The notes: a model not told the origin generated them from the letters alone. A DNA stretch of 64,000 nt from Marinobacter salinexigens (GCF_008370345.1 NZ_VTUU01000001.1:1-64000); one strand, 5' to 3'. Positions 53,407-63,254 are shown, counted from the first letter of the stretch. Numbers and translations: made by a program.

Positions 53407-54594
53407 ATGTCACAGTCCCCAGTCAACACCGCTGCGGTGCCGGCCATCAAGGAGATGCTGGCCCGCCTCATTTCGCTGCCGTCCATCAGTAGTGCCTCTT
53501 CGGAGTGGGATCACAGCAACGAAGCTGTCATCAATACTCTGGCGGAATGGCTCAAACCCCTCGGGTTTTCAGTCGAGATTCTCGATGTGCCGGGTATGCC
53601 CGGAAAGTTCAATCTGATTGCCACGTTGGGAACGGGACCCGGTGGGCTGGTGCTTTCCGGCCATACGGATACGGTGCCGTTCGATGACAAGCGCTGGCAG
53701 AGCGATCCGTTTACCCTGACCGAGCGGGATGGCAAGTGGTATGGCCTGGGCACCTGCGATATGAAAGGGTTCTTCGCGCTGGCCATTGAGGCGGCGAGGG
53801 AGTTTGCTGAGCAACCTTTGAAAGAGCCGCTGATTATCCTCGCTACGGCGGATGAGGAAAGCTCCATGAATGGCGCCCGGGCCCTGGCCGAAGCCGGCAA
53901 GCCCAAGGCCCGGTATGCCGTTATTGGCGAGCCTACCGGGTTGCGACCGGTACGGATGCATAAGGGTATCATGATGGAGCGGCTGGCCTTTGAAGGGCAA
54001 TCAGGGCACTCATCCAACCCGGCGCTGGGTCGCAATGCGATGGAGGGTATGCACGAGGCCATGGGTGAATTGTTGGCGCTGCGCCAGCAATGGCAGGCCC
54101 GCTATCAGAACCCGGCGTTTGAAGTACAGGTACCAACCCTGAATCTGGGCTGTATCCACGGGGGCGACAACCCGAACCGCATCTGTGCCCGTTGCGAACT
54201 GCATTTCGATCTTCGGCCTCTGCCAGGTATGGATATGGAGACGTTGCGCCAGGCCATCGTCAGCCGGGTTCAGCCGGTGGCAGAACGTCGCGAGTTGGGG
54301 CTCATTTTTGAACCGTTGTTCGACGGTGTGCCGCCGTTTGAAACAGCTGCTGATGCCCGGCTGGTCAAAGCCTGTGAGGCATTGACCGGGCATACGGCTC
54401 ACGCAGTGGCTTTTGCCACGGAAGCGCCCTGGTTACAGAAACTGGGTCTGGAAACTCTGGTGATGGGCCCTGGCTCCATTGACCAGGCCCATCAGCCGGA
54501 CGAGTATCTGGCATTGTCAGAGCTGGAGCCGACGGTGAATATTCTCAAAGGCCTGATCCGGCAATTCTGCCTCCAGGCCAGTACAGTTGGGTGA
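53407..54594 (+). CDS. argE: acetylornithine deacetylase
   Basis: The 395-aa zinc enzyme of the M20 family releases acetate from N-acetylornithine. Metal and active-site motifs are LSGHTDTVPFD, GTCDMKGFFA, ADEESSMNGARAL with the catalytic Glu, and GEPTGLRPVRMHKG. The dimerisation domain is in the middle. It is probably transcribed with argB and argA. In many Pseudomonas, the acetyl group is recycled by ArgJ instead; the presence of argE and argA suggests the linear route is used or both exist. GAGAGGAA precedes the start. Confidence 0.94.
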   Translation: MSQSPVNTAAVPAIKEMLARLISLPSISSASSEWDHSNEAVINTLAEWLKPLGFSVEILDVPGMPGKFNLIATLGTGPGGLVLSGHTDTVPFDDKRWQSDPFTLTERDGKWYGLGTCDMKGFFALAIEAAREFAEQPLKEPLIILATADEESSMNGARALAEAGKPKARYAVIGEPTGLRPVRMHKGIMMERLAFEGQSGHSSNPALGRNAMEGMHEAMGELLALRQQWQARYQNPAFEVQVPTLNLGCIHGGDNPNRICARCELHFDLRPLPGMDMETLRQAIVSRVQPVAERRELGLIFEPLFDGVPPFETAADARLVKACEALTGHTAHAVAFATEAPWLQKLGLETLVMGPGSIDQAHQPDEYLALSELEPTVNILKGLIRQFCLQASTVG

Positions 54595-54595
54595 T

Positions 54596-55915
54596 ATGGA
54601 GACTGGATTGAATTCGAACGACTGGCTGCATGGGTTCCGGCATTCCTCCCCTTACATCAACGCCCATCGTGGACGTACGGTGGTACTGACGATTCCGGGG
54701 GATGCAATTGCGCACCAGAACTTTATCAACATCATTCACGACATCGCACTGCTCAGTAGTCTCGGTGTCAGGCTGGTGGTGGCGTTTGGCGCCCGCCCGC
54801 AGATCCAGGCACGGCTCGACAGCGCCGGCCTTGAGTCCTTCCTCGCCCGCAATCTCCGGGTTACTCCCGATAGCCACCTGCCGCTGGTGATGGAAGCCAT
54901 TGGTGGATTAAGAGCCTATCTGGAAAGCCAGTTATCCATGGGGCTGGTGAATTCGCCCATGCACAATGCCCGGATCAGGGTAAGCAGCGGCAACTATGTG
55001 ACTGCCAAGCCTGTCGGTGTGCTTGATGGGGTTGATTTTGGTTACACGGGACGGGTTCGGCGGGTGGACGTGGCTGGCATCGAAAAACTGCTGGAGCTCG
55101 GGCATATCGTGCTGTTGCCGCCGTTGGGTTATTCGCCCACGGGTGATGCATTCAACCTCTCCTACGAAGATGTCGGAAGTCAGGTCGCGGCCGCTCTGCA
55201 AGCGGAAAAACTGCTGGTGTTTATCGACGATGCGGGTCTGCTCGACGAAGACGGCAGCCTGATTCGTGAGCTCTCTGCCCGGCAGGCCTCGGAAAAGCTC
55301 GCTGCGGGATCGGTCACCGGCCACGATGCGGACCTGCTGAAAGCTGCTTGCGATGCCTGCGTCAAAGGTGTTCGCCGGGCCCACATCATCAGCTACATCA
55401 ACGATGGTGCATTGTTGGAAGAAATGTTTACCCGGGACGGTTCGGGTACCCTGGTCAGTGGCGATCATTACGAGCAAATGCGTCAGGCCCGGGTCGAAGA
55501 TATCGGCGGAATCCTGGAACTGATCCAGCCTCTGGAAGAACAAGGGGTTCTGGTCAGGCGTTCCCGGGAAATGCTTGAAACAGAAGTCGATCGCTTTGTC
55601 GTGGCTGAGCGGGATGGCACCATTGTCGGTTGTGCCGCGCTGTATCCCTATCCGGATGAAAGTGCCGGCGAGCTATCCTGTTTTGCCGTGGACCCATCCT
55701 ACCGCCGCTCGGGGCGTGGCGATGAAATACTGGCGATGGTCGAGAAGTTGGCCCGTGGTCAGGGGCTGGGCAAGCTCTTCGTGCTCACAACCCAGACAGA
55801 ACACTGGTTCCGGGAGCGCGGGTTCCAGCCCACCACTGTGCAGTCGTTGCCGGGGCCCAAGCTGGCGTCCTACAACACGCAGCGTAATTCAAAGGTCTTC
55901 TGCAAATCGCTCTGA
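54596..55915 (+). CDS. argA: N-acetylglutamate synthase
   Basis: The 439-aa protein has the classic ArgA layout: an amino-acid-kinase-like domain (about 20-285, AFGARPQIQARL, GYSPTGDAFNLS) that binds arginine for feedback control, and a C-terminal GNAT acetyltransferase domain (about 290-435, LSCFAVDPSYRRSGRGDEIL). It makes N-acetylglutamate from acetyl-CoA. ATG 54596 comes one base after the argE stop; TTG 54587 and TTG 54608 are possible alternatives, and the site has only GGTGA. Its 3' end overlaps the convergent lipoprotein gene by 27 nt. Confidence 0.95.
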   Translation: METGLNSNDWLHGFRHSSPYINAHRGRTVVLTIPGDAIAHQNFINIIHDIALLSSLGVRLVVAFGARPQIQARLDSAGLESFLARNLRVTPDSHLPLVMEAIGGLRAYLESQLSMGLVNSPMHNARIRVSSGNYVTAKPVGVLDGVDFGYTGRVRRVDVAGIEKLLELGHIVLLPPLGYSPTGDAFNLSYEDVGSQVAAALQAEKLLVFIDDAGLLDEDGSLIRELSARQASEKLAAGSVTGHDADLLKAACDACVKGVRRAHIISYINDGALLEEMFTRDGSGTLVSGDHYEQMRQARVEDIGGILELIQPLEEQGVLVRRSREMLETEVDRFVVAERDGTIVGCAALYPYPDESAGELSCFAVDPSYRRSGRGDEILAMVEKLARGQGLGKLFVLTTQTEHWFRERGFQPTTVQSLPGPKLASYNTQRNSKVFCKSL

Positions 55916-56959
55916 TAGTCGGGCGAGGGCAGCCGAACGCTCATCGTTCGGCTGCTCCGACAATTGCATTACCTCATCATAGAAAACCTGAAAATCGTAG
56001 TTCAGTTCTCTGAGTAGCTGGCGGAAGCCAGGTACGTATTCGTTGTACTGGCGGAACAGCGCCAGATTGGCGTTGTTCAGTTTTTCCGGCCGGGCGCCGA
56101 AAGGTCCGGGCTGTGACCAGGTGCGCTCAAGCTGGTTATAGGATGCCAGCAACTCCGCGATAATACTGGCCTTGCGCTGACGTAGCTCACTTTCCCCCAG
56201 TTGCCCTTTTTGCTGGTATAGCGCGTCCAGTCTGGCGGTACTGGCGGAGACCAGATCAAGCGTTTGGTTGCGCTGGGACAGACGCTCCAGAGCCTGCTGG
56301 AAAACGTCCGGCTTGCCCGTTTCGGTCAGCCATGCTTTCAGGCCCTCAAGCTCCACAGCGGTGGCGAAGCTTTCATTGAATGATGTGTCCTCGTCCACGT
56401 AAACCACCCGATGCGCCAGTTCATGAAACATCAACGCCACCATGCGATCTTCACTCAGTCGGGTAAAACCGGAGTGCAGGGGGTCATCAAACCAGCCGAG
56501 TGTCGAATAGGCTGTTACCCCGCCAATCAGCGTGTCGTAACCTTCAGCATCGAAGTGGGCTTGCTCCTCTCGTGCGTCGCCAAGGTCAAAGTATCCCCGG
56601 TATGCCTGGCAGCCCAGCACTGGATAACACCAGCGATGGGGTTCAAGGGAAAATTCCGGGACTGCCACCAGATTGACCACCACCCAGGGACGGCTCAGTT
56701 CGACATAATCGGTGAACGCATCCCCAACCGGCAGGCTCAATCTGTTTTCTGCAAACTGGCGGGCTTGTTGGGATACGGCCAGGCGGTTTGCAAGTTCGGG
56801 CGAGATCTCTCCGCTCGCCAACAGCGAATCCACCGGCTCGCCGGATACCATCAGTGACAGATGTCCACTTACGGCCTGGGTGTAGTAGCCAATGGTCGTA
56901 CAGCCCGTGAGGCCTGTTACCAGTAGCAAAAGAAGATATATCTGGCTAAGCTGTTTCAT
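55889..56959 (-). CDS. lipoprotein zinc peptidase (putative aminopeptidase)
   Basis: The 356-aa protein has a lipoprotein signal (1-20, lipobox LTGC) and a gluzincin-like metal motif: FHELAHRVVYVDED around residue 178 (HExxH) with a second Glu in FNESFATAVE about 20 residues on. It resembles the DUF2265 aminopeptidase proteins known from Pseudomonas. It probably cleaves peptides in the periplasm or at the outer membrane. The 3' end overlaps argA by 27 nt in convergent orientation. Its 5' gap of 165 nt separates it from the large PilZ protein gene on the other strand. Confidence 0.82.
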   Translation of the reverse strand: MKQLSQIYLLLLLVTGLTGCTTIGYYTQAVSGHLSLMVSGEPVDSLLASGEISPELANRLAVSQQARQFAENRLSLPVGDAFTDYVELSRPWVVVNLVAVPEFSLEPHRWCYPVLGCQAYRGYFDLGDAREEQAHFDAEGYDTLIGGVTAYSTLGWFDDPLHSGFTRLSEDRMVALMFHELAHRVVYVDEDTSFNESFATAVELEGLKAWLTETGKPDVFQQALERLSQRNQTLDLVSASTARLDALYQQKGQLGESELRQRKASIIAELLASYNQLERTWSQPGPFGARPEKLNNANLALFRQYNEYVPGFRQLLRELNYDFQVFYDEVMQLSEQPNDERSAALARLSERFAEDL

Positions 56960-57124
56960 TGATCAGGATGTTATAATTGGGACAGTTGTCTGATGGAGTC
57001 AGACATCTATATTACAGACAAGATTCCCAAAGTAGCAGGTGGCATCAGCCATCGTTTTCAGGGACGCGAGTTGCACCGGGCAAACTATCCTGTAGGTGTG
57101 TCTCGTCGAAATATCAGGTAGTTC

Positions 57125-60100
57125 ATGGATCCGAGAGAGCGTCGTAGCAGTCCCAGGCAACCCATCAAGCTAGCGGCCCAGATTGATCTGGGAGGGGGGG
57201 AGGCCTGGCCCTGTCAGATTGCGGACTTTTGTGCAGAGGGGCTGTTTGTCCGCTATTCCGGTGATACATCTCGCAAGCTGGATCAGGCACTGGCCAGTGG
57301 GACCCCTTCCGAAGTGGTTGTACGTTTCAGGGGTGCTGATGGGCGCAGCCGGTACGAACTTCACGTCAATGTTGTGCGCCGTATTGATCGGGCCATGGGT
57401 GTCTGTTTCACCCGCCCCAATCCCGACGCGGTTGCCGCCATGCTGCAGCAGTGTGGCGGGTCGAGCGACCAGCAACGCTCCTCCCTCAGGGCACCAAGTG
57501 ACCGGGTCCAGTTTGTCCTTCATCAGTCAGCCAAGGCGGTGGTTCAGTATATCGAACCGTTAATGGATGCCTGTTTTGTGCAAATGGTGGCAGGCCTCAA
57601 GGCCGCTGCGCACAAGGCAGCCAGCGACCAGATGGCTAACGAGTACATGGACTCATCAGGCCTGATACAGGCCCGGCAACGTGTGATCTGGCACCAGATG
57701 GCCAGGAGTCTCGAATCTCCTCTGAAACCCTCCCTCAAAGGGTTTCCGGGGTCTGAATTGTCCGTGGTCGATAAGGGGGAGTTTGAAGACTGGCTGACGA
57801 TACGGGTAATGGTCACCAAAGCCGATACCCTCTATCGGGGAGATCTGCTCCAGCTTAAACTTCGCCTAGACAAGCTGGGCATTGCCAATGCCACCGGCCA
57901 CCACAACCCGCTTGGGCCGTCACTGGTGTGTGAAGCCTTTCATGCCGGTCTGAGCCACCTCAAGGCTTCAAGAGAGGTGGAAAAGGTTTGTCTGAAAGTC
58001 TTTGAACAGTCGGTTCTGCAACATCTCGGGCCGTTGTACAAAGAACTCAATAATATCCTTATCCGCCACGGGGTCCTCCCGGATCTGGATCTGACCAAAT
58101 ACCTCAGCGACAAGACGACGAAGCCTCGGGATACGGCCGCCGAGCTCAAGCCGGAGCCGGAAAAAATACCGGAGACGATGTCCGCCGCATCGGCGCCGAA
58201 GGCTTCGCCGGTAGCGGCTGAGCAATCCGGAAGCCGTATTAGTGGCGAGTTTCGTGGTTACGCGCAGGCAGCGCAGACGGCCTTTGCTACGGTCAGAAAT
58301 CTGCTCAGTACCCTGAACGCAAGTCGGGCCGCCCGGGGCGATTCCGAGCCATTGCCATTTCCTCCCAATGCCCGACCGCTGTCCTCCGGCGAGTTGCAAC
58401 GGGAGCTGCAACAGTTGCAGGTCGAGGCCCAGGATCTGCAGGCAGAACAGGTGCCTCTCAGGGAACGCGTGGTTCAGAAAGTCCGGGAAAGTGGCGATAA
58501 CCGGTTGAATGACGATCAGCAGTCAACCGTTGATGTTGTGGACCGGTTCTTCAGGTCTGTGGTGGACAGTCCCAAGCTCAGCGATCATGCCCAGGCTCGT
58601 ATGCGTAAGCTGGAAGTGCCGGTTCTCAAAGTGGTTATGAGAGACCCCGATTTCTTTGATGATCAGGACAGCCCGGTGCGCGGTGTCCTCAACCGCCTTG
58701 CGCAGCTTGGGGTGAAAGGCGGACGGATTAACCCTGTGGTGCAGCGACGGATGGACGAGTTGGTGCATCGCATTACCACCGATTTCGAGCAGGATACCGG
58801 GGTATTCGAGCAAACGGTCCAGGAGCTGGACACTCTGATTGATCGGCAGAACCTGGTATACCGGCGCAATGTGGAACGGGTGACAGCTGCCGCGGAAGGG
58901 GCTCAGAAAGTCGCCGATTCCAAAACCGCAGTTTCCGATGTGTTGAACCAGAAACTGGCGGGACGCAAGGTTCCAAAAGCACTGCTCAGCCTGCTGGATG
59001 GAGGCTGGCGGGATTTGTTGTCGTTGACCTGGATTCGTCAGGGGCCGGACAGCCAGCTCTGGCAGGATTATCTCTCTGTCGTTGATTCACTGCTGGCGTT
59101 CGCCAATGACGCCGAAAATGCGGTCAATCTGCCGGAACTGTTGCGGGTGATTCAGGATGGTCTGGCGTCCATTTCCAGCAACCACATGCCATCCTCCCAG
59201 ATCCGGGATGAACTCAAGCAGTTTCTGGTCCGTAGCCCCGACAAGGCCCCGGATATGGTTGAAGTGCCGGCGGTGCATAATCCGGAAAAAGGCCGGGAGG
59301 TGCTGTCAGAGCGGGAGCAGCGGAGCCTTCAGCGCTGGATTAGTCGCGCCCAGCAGTTACGTACCGGTGACTGGCTTCGGGATCAGGATAAGCCGGAAGA
59401 GCCGCAGTATATCCGTCTGGTCTGGATTGCCCGCGGGTTCAGTCGGTTTGTGTTTGTGAATCATCAGGGTATGCGTGTGGTCGAGCTCGAACTGGAAGCT
59501 CTCGCCCGACAGATGCGCAAGGGGATCATTGTTCCGGATAACCAGTACGAACGTCCGCTGGTGGATGAAAGCATTGATCGCATGGTTCGCAATGTCTATG
59601 ACCAGCTTTCCCGGGCCAGCACCCACGATGAGTTGACCGGCTTGCTCGGGCGCCGCGAGTTTGAACGGATGCTGGATCAGCAATTGGCCCGTCGCGAAGA
59701 TGAAAGGGCTCTGGTTCGCATCGACCTCCGGCGGTTCCGGTTATTAAACGACACTGCAGGCTATCAGGCGGGCGATGAAACTTTGAAAAAAGTTGCAGAC
59801 CTGCTTGGTCGTCAGGTGGCAGATGGCATGCCACTGGCTCGTCTGGCGGGCAATGAGTTTGCATTGCTGGTGCCGGCGGAGACCGCCATGGAGTCGGCGC
59901 AGGCCCTGGTGGCCTCTGTGGAAAGTGCTGAGTTCAGCTTTGACGGACGGAGTTATCAGCTATCGGCCAGTGCCGGTATCGTCCCTCAGCTGGAAACGCT
60001 GGTTAGTGCCGAGCGCTGGCTACGGGCCTCTGAGCAGGCGCTGGCCTCGGCCAAACAGCTGGGGCACGGGAAGGTGGCTGAATATCTGGCGGACGCCTCC

Positions 60101-60871
60101 GAGCAGGCCCGGCAGGAGCAGATCGCCGCCAAGGTGGCGAGCCTGAGCGATCTGAACGAAGAACGAATGCTGTTGCGCTGCCAGAAGATTATTCCGCTCC
60201 ATGCCAAGGCGTCCATGGCTGCTCAGTACGAAGTGTTGATCAGCATGTACGACAATGCCGGTAATCTCATAACGGGCCACGATTTCGTACGTATGGCTGA
60301 GCGCTACGATCGTATGCAGGCCGTGGACCGGTGGGTGGTTGGGCACATGCTCGACTGGCTACGGGACAAAGCACCAGACCCCCGGCATCTGGGCGGTATC
60401 TGTATCAATTTGTCCGGCTATTCGCTGAACGACCAGTCGCTGCTGGAGTTTATCTACGAAAAACTGAGCGAGAAGGACGCGCCCATCGAGCGACTTTGGT
60501 TCGAGTTGACTGAGGCTTCTGCCATCAACGATGTGGCGGCCATCGCCGAATTCATCGAGGAAATGAAAGAGCTGGGTTGTCGTTTCTGTCTGGGTAACTT
60601 TGGCAGTGGTCCCAGCTCATTTCAGTTCATGCGCTCGCTTCCGGTGGACCTGATCAAGATCGATAGTGCCTTCATTGGACAGCTCACGACCAGTGAAGCG
60701 GACCGGGCGATGGTGAGGTCCATTGTGGACATGGCTCACTATATGAAGAGGGAGGTCATCGCCTCACAGGTTGAATCCCGGGATATTCTGGATATGCTGA
60801 GACAGCTGGGCGTGGATTATGCTCAGGGCTTTGTTGTCGAGAAACCGAGGTTGCTCGATACGCTCACCTGA
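57125..60871 (+). CDS. PilZ-DUF1631-GGDEF-EAL protein with degenerate active sites
   Basis: The 1248-aa protein starts with a PilZ-like domain (about 1-105; RRSSPRQPIKLAAQI and DFCAEGLF, the RxxxR and D/NxSxxG-like elements). A long helical DUF1631-type region (about 150-790) follows. The GGDEF domain (830-985) has AGNEF at 908, and EAL (1010-1240) begins with QYEVLISMY at 1033. In EAL the Asp pair of DDFG is replaced (CLGNFGSG near 1156), while FELTEAS and the lysine in LIKIDS remain. It is likely inactive as cyclase and hydrolase, and could bind c-di-GMP through PilZ or EAL. It lies 20 nt upstream of the kinase gene. Confidence 0.85.
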   Translation: MDPRERRSSPRQPIKLAAQIDLGGGEAWPCQIADFCAEGLFVRYSGDTSRKLDQALASGTPSEVVVRFRGADGRSRYELHVNVVRRIDRAMGVCFTRPNPDAVAAMLQQCGGSSDQQRSSLRAPSDRVQFVLHQSAKAVVQYIEPLMDACFVQMVAGLKAAAHKAASDQMANEYMDSSGLIQARQRVIWHQMARSLESPLKPSLKGFPGSELSVVDKGEFEDWLTIRVMVTKADTLYRGDLLQLKLRLDKLGIANATGHHNPLGPSLVCEAFHAGLSHLKASREVEKVCLKVFEQSVLQHLGPLYKELNNILIRHGVLPDLDLTKYLSDKTTKPRDTAAELKPEPEKIPETMSAASAPKASPVAAEQSGSRISGEFRGYAQAAQTAFATVRNLLSTLNASRAARGDSEPLPFPPNARPLSSGELQRELQQLQVEAQDLQAEQVPLRERVVQKVRESGDNRLNDDQQSTVDVVDRFFRSVVDSPKLSDHAQARMRKLEVPVLKVVMRDPDFFDDQDSPVRGVLNRLAQLGVKGGRINPVVQRRMDELVHRITTDFEQDTGVFEQTVQELDTLIDRQNLVYRRNVERVTAAAEGAQKVADSKTAVSDVLNQKLAGRKVPKALLSLLDGGWRDLLSLTWIRQGPDSQLWQDYLSVVDSLLAFANDAENAVNLPELLRVIQDGLASISSNHMPSSQIRDELKQFLVRSPDKAPDMVEVPAVHNPEKGREVLSEREQRSLQRWISRAQQLRTGDWLRDQDKPEEPQYIRLVWIARGFSRFVFVNHQGMRVVELELEALARQMRKGIIVPDNQYERPLVDESIDRMVRNVYDQLSRASTHDELTGLLGRREFERMLDQQLARREDERALVRIDLRRFRLLNDTAGYQAGDETLKKVADLLGRQVADGMPLARLAGNEFALLVPAETAMESAQALVASVESAEFSFDGRSYQLSASAGIVPQLETLVSAERWLRASEQALASAKQLGHGKVAEYLADASEQARQEQIAAKVASLSDLNEERMLLRCQKIIPLHAKASMAAQYEVLISMYDNAGNLITGHDFVRMAERYDRMQAVDRWVVGHMLDWLRDKAPDPRHLGGICINLSGYSLNDQSLLEFIYEKLSEKDAPIERLWFELTEASAINDVAAIAEFIEEMKELGCRFCLGNFGSGPSSFQFMRSLPVDLIKIDSAFIGQLTTSEADRAMVRSIVDMAHYMKREVIASQVESRDILDMLRQLGVDYAQGFVVEKPRLLDTLT

Positions 60872-60891
60872 ATTCCAGGACTTTTCCGGTT

Positions 60892-61758
60892 ATGTCGAAA
60901 CGTCATCCCATTATTGCTGTGACTGGCTCTTCCGGAGCCGGCACGACGACCACGGGGCAGATTTTCAGCCGAATGTTCGCCAGTAAGGGGCTGAATGCTG
61001 CCATGGTCAGTGGTGACAGCTTTCATCGCTATACCCGTGAGCAGATGGCTCGGCTGGCAGCCAAGGGACAGTTTGGTGAGCGTAACCATTTCGCTCTGGC
61101 GGCGAATCATATCGACAAGCTGGAAGCATTGTTTTACGACTACAGCCATACCGGTAACGGACGATACCGGCAGTATGTCCATGACGAGGATCGGCTCCTG
61201 ATCGCGGCCGGCCACAAGCCCGGGACCTTTACACCCTGGAAGTCATTGCCCGCTGATACAGACTTACTGTTCTATGAAGGACTGCACGGTGGCGTGGTCA
61301 GCGAGGCCTACAACATCGCTCAGTATGTCGATCTGCTGATCGGTGTGGTGCCGATTGTAAACCTGGAATGGATCCAGAAAATCCATCGTGATACTCATAA
61401 ACGGGGATACAGCCAGGAAGCAGTGGTTGAAACCATCATTAACCGGATGGACGACTACGTGCATGACATCGTGCCGCAGTTTTCCCACACCGACATCAAC
61501 TTTCAGCGGATACCGCTGGTTGATACGTCCAACCCGTTTGTGGTGAGGGATGTGCCCACAGAAGATGAGAGCATGCTGGTGATTCGGTTCCGGGATCCGG
61601 CCGAAGTGGATTTTCCCTACCTGCTGCAGGTGATTGCTGGCAGCAGCCTCTCACGACGTGACACCTTGGTGATTCCCGGAACCAAAATGGCCCTGGCCAT
61701 GGACCTGCTGGTGAGGCCCATGGTCCAGAAACTGATTGCCCGGAAGCCCTTCGCCTGA
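60892..61758 (+). CDS. prkB: phosphoribulokinase-like protein
   Basis: The 288-aa P-loop kinase belongs to the phosphoribulokinase family: the Walker motif GSSGAGTTTT (12-21), SGDSFHRYTREQM with the catalytic region, ADTDLLFYEGLHGG and the C-terminal SSLSRRDTLVIPG. It equals E. coli PrkB in length (289). True phosphoribulokinase makes ribulose 1,5-bisphosphate for RuBisCO. Many heterotrophs carry this version without a known Calvin cycle; no RuBisCO gene is in the window. It follows the PilZ-EAL gene by 20 nt, and the two are probably one unit. The real substrate here is unknown. Confidence 0.87.
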   Translation: MSKRHPIIAVTGSSGAGTTTTGQIFSRMFASKGLNAAMVSGDSFHRYTREQMARLAAKGQFGERNHFALAANHIDKLEALFYDYSHTGNGRYRQYVHDEDRLLIAAGHKPGTFTPWKSLPADTDLLFYEGLHGGVVSEAYNIAQYVDLLIGVVPIVNLEWIQKIHRDTHKRGYSQEAVVETIINRMDDYVHDIVPQFSHTDINFQRIPLVDTSNPFVVRDVPTEDESMLVIRFRDPAEVDFPYLLQVIAGSSLSRRDTLVIPGTKMALAMDLLVRPMVQKLIARKPFA

Positions 61759-61768
61759 AGTTGCTGGC

Positions 61769-62614
61769 TCAGGCGGTAAGGCGTCCGTCCCGGTAGTCCT
61801 GCAATGTCTGTTCGATTTCTTCCCGGGTATTCATCACGAATGGCCCGTACTGGACCACCGGCTCACCAATGGGTTTGCCTGCGATAAGCAGCAATCGGGC
61901 GCCGTCAGAGCCGCCGCGTACGGTAACGCTGTCGCCTTCGCTCAGGACGCTGGCAGCGCTCAGCCGCAGGGGCGTATCACCCAGACTGGCTTCGCCCTCA
62001 TACAGGTACAGCATGGCATTGTGACTTTCCGGCAGTGAGACGCTAAGCAGCCCCTCCGGGGCCAGCCGGATGTCGGCATAAATTGGCTGAGTGCTGCGAT
62101 CGGTGATGACGCCTTTGCAGGTTTTTCCTGCCAGTTCCAGGCTTCCGGCGATCAGACTCAGCTCGCCGCCTGAAAACGAAAACCTGGGAATGTCTTCCGG
62201 CTGAATGTCCTGATAACCGGCTTCGGTCATTTTTTCAGCGGCCGGCAGATTGAGCCAGAGCTGGAACCCCCGCATCAGCCCCTCGGTCTGCTGCGGCATC
62301 TCCGAATGGATAATGCCTCGTCCGGCCGTCATCCACTGGACGCCACCCGTGCGCAGATCCCCTCTGTTTCCCAAATGGTCTTCATGCAGCATGTGGCCGT
62401 CGATCATGTAGGTCACGGTCTCGAAGCCGCGATGGGGATGGGACGGGAAGCCGGCAATGTAATCGGCGGCGTCTTCCGACCCGAACTCGTCCAACATCAG
62501 AAACGGATCCAGCCGAATGGACTGGCTCTGGCCCAGGGAACGCTTGATGCGAACGCCGGCACCATCGGACGTTTCGGCGCCTGGAATGATCTGTTTGAGT
62601 GTACGCTCAGTCAT
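61769..62614 (-). CDS. pirin family protein
   Basis: The 281-aa bicupin has the pirin metal site in GFPSHPHRGFETVTYM (54-69), with HP.HRGF providing His ligands, and further DHLGNRGDLRTGGVQWMTAG and GRGIIHSEM. The C-terminal cupin is less conserved. Some bacterial pirins have quercetin dioxygenase activity and others bind metabolic enzymes; the function here cannot be deduced. It lies between prkB (convergent, 10 nt) and azoR (same strand, 37 nt), and may be transcribed with azoR. Confidence 0.93.
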   Translation of the reverse strand: MTERTLKQIIPGAETSDGAGVRIKRSLGQSQSIRLDPFLMLDEFGSEDAADYIAGFPSHPHRGFETVTYMIDGHMLHEDHLGNRGDLRTGGVQWMTAGRGIIHSEMPQQTEGLMRGFQLWLNLPAAEKMTEAGYQDIQPEDIPRFSFSGGELSLIAGSLELAGKTCKGVITDRSTQPIYADIRLAPEGLLSVSLPESHNAMLYLYEGEASLGDTPLRLSAASVLSEGDSVTVRGGSDGARLLLIAGKPIGEPVVQYGPFVMNTREEIEQTLQDYRDGRLTA

Positions 62615-62651
62615 GGTTGACCTCCTGGCTCAAGGCCTGGCGACTGACGGC

Positions 62652-63254
62652 TTACGCCGTCAGGGTTTCGATATTGCGACCGGCTTCGTCGAGGGCGTTC
62701 TGCTTTTGCTCGTCACCCATGTTCAGACCTTCCGCATAGACGAAGTGAAGATCTTTCAGCCCGATGAATCCCAGGAATGAACGGATGTAAGGTGTCTGGG
62801 AGTCGTTGGGAGTGCCCGCATAGATACCGCCACGAGCGGCCAGAATGTAAACCGGACGATCTTCCAGAAGACCGACAGGGCCGTTTTCAGTGTAGCGGAA
62901 GGTCACACCGGCACGGGCAATATGGTCGAAGTAAGCTTTCAGGGCGGAAGGGATGCCGAAGTTGTACATCGGTACACCCAGTACCACGATGTCAGCATTC
63001 TGGATTTCCTGGATCAGGGCATCTGAATAATCAACGACCTGTTGCTGGCTGTTGTCGCGATCATCCTGAGCAGTCAGGAAAGCGCCAAAACGGGTTGCGT
63101 CCAGGTGGGGAACCGGCTCGGCAGCCAGGTCACGCCAGGTGGTATGGATTTCTCCGTGGGTCTCTTTCAATTGCTCCAGTGTCATGTTGACCAACTGGGA
63201 TGATTGACCGTCTTTGCCGAAGATGCTTGCAGTGATAACGAGGATGTTCTTCAT
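62652..63254 (-). CDS. azoR: FMN-dependent NADH-azoreductase
   Basis: The 200-aa flavodoxin-fold enzyme reduces quinones and azo compounds with NADH. The FMN loops are ITASIFGKDGQSSQL (5-19), VLGVPMYNFGIPSALKAYFD (97-116, typical of AzoR) and LAARGGIYAG. GGAGG stands 8 nt before ATG 63254; two other ATGs a few codons upstream are worse placed. It is on the minus strand between pirin and speD, and may be part of a stress response, though no regulator is adjacent. Complete. Confidence 0.92.
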   Translation of the reverse strand: MKNILVITASIFGKDGQSSQLVNMTLEQLKETHGEIHTTWRDLAAEPVPHLDATRFGAFLTAQDDRDNSQQQVVDYSDALIQEIQNADIVVLGVPMYNFGIPSALKAYFDHIARAGVTFRYTENGPVGLLEDRPVYILAARGGIYAGTPNDSQTPYIRSFLGFIGLKDLHFVYAEGLNMGDEQKQNALDEAGRNIETLTA

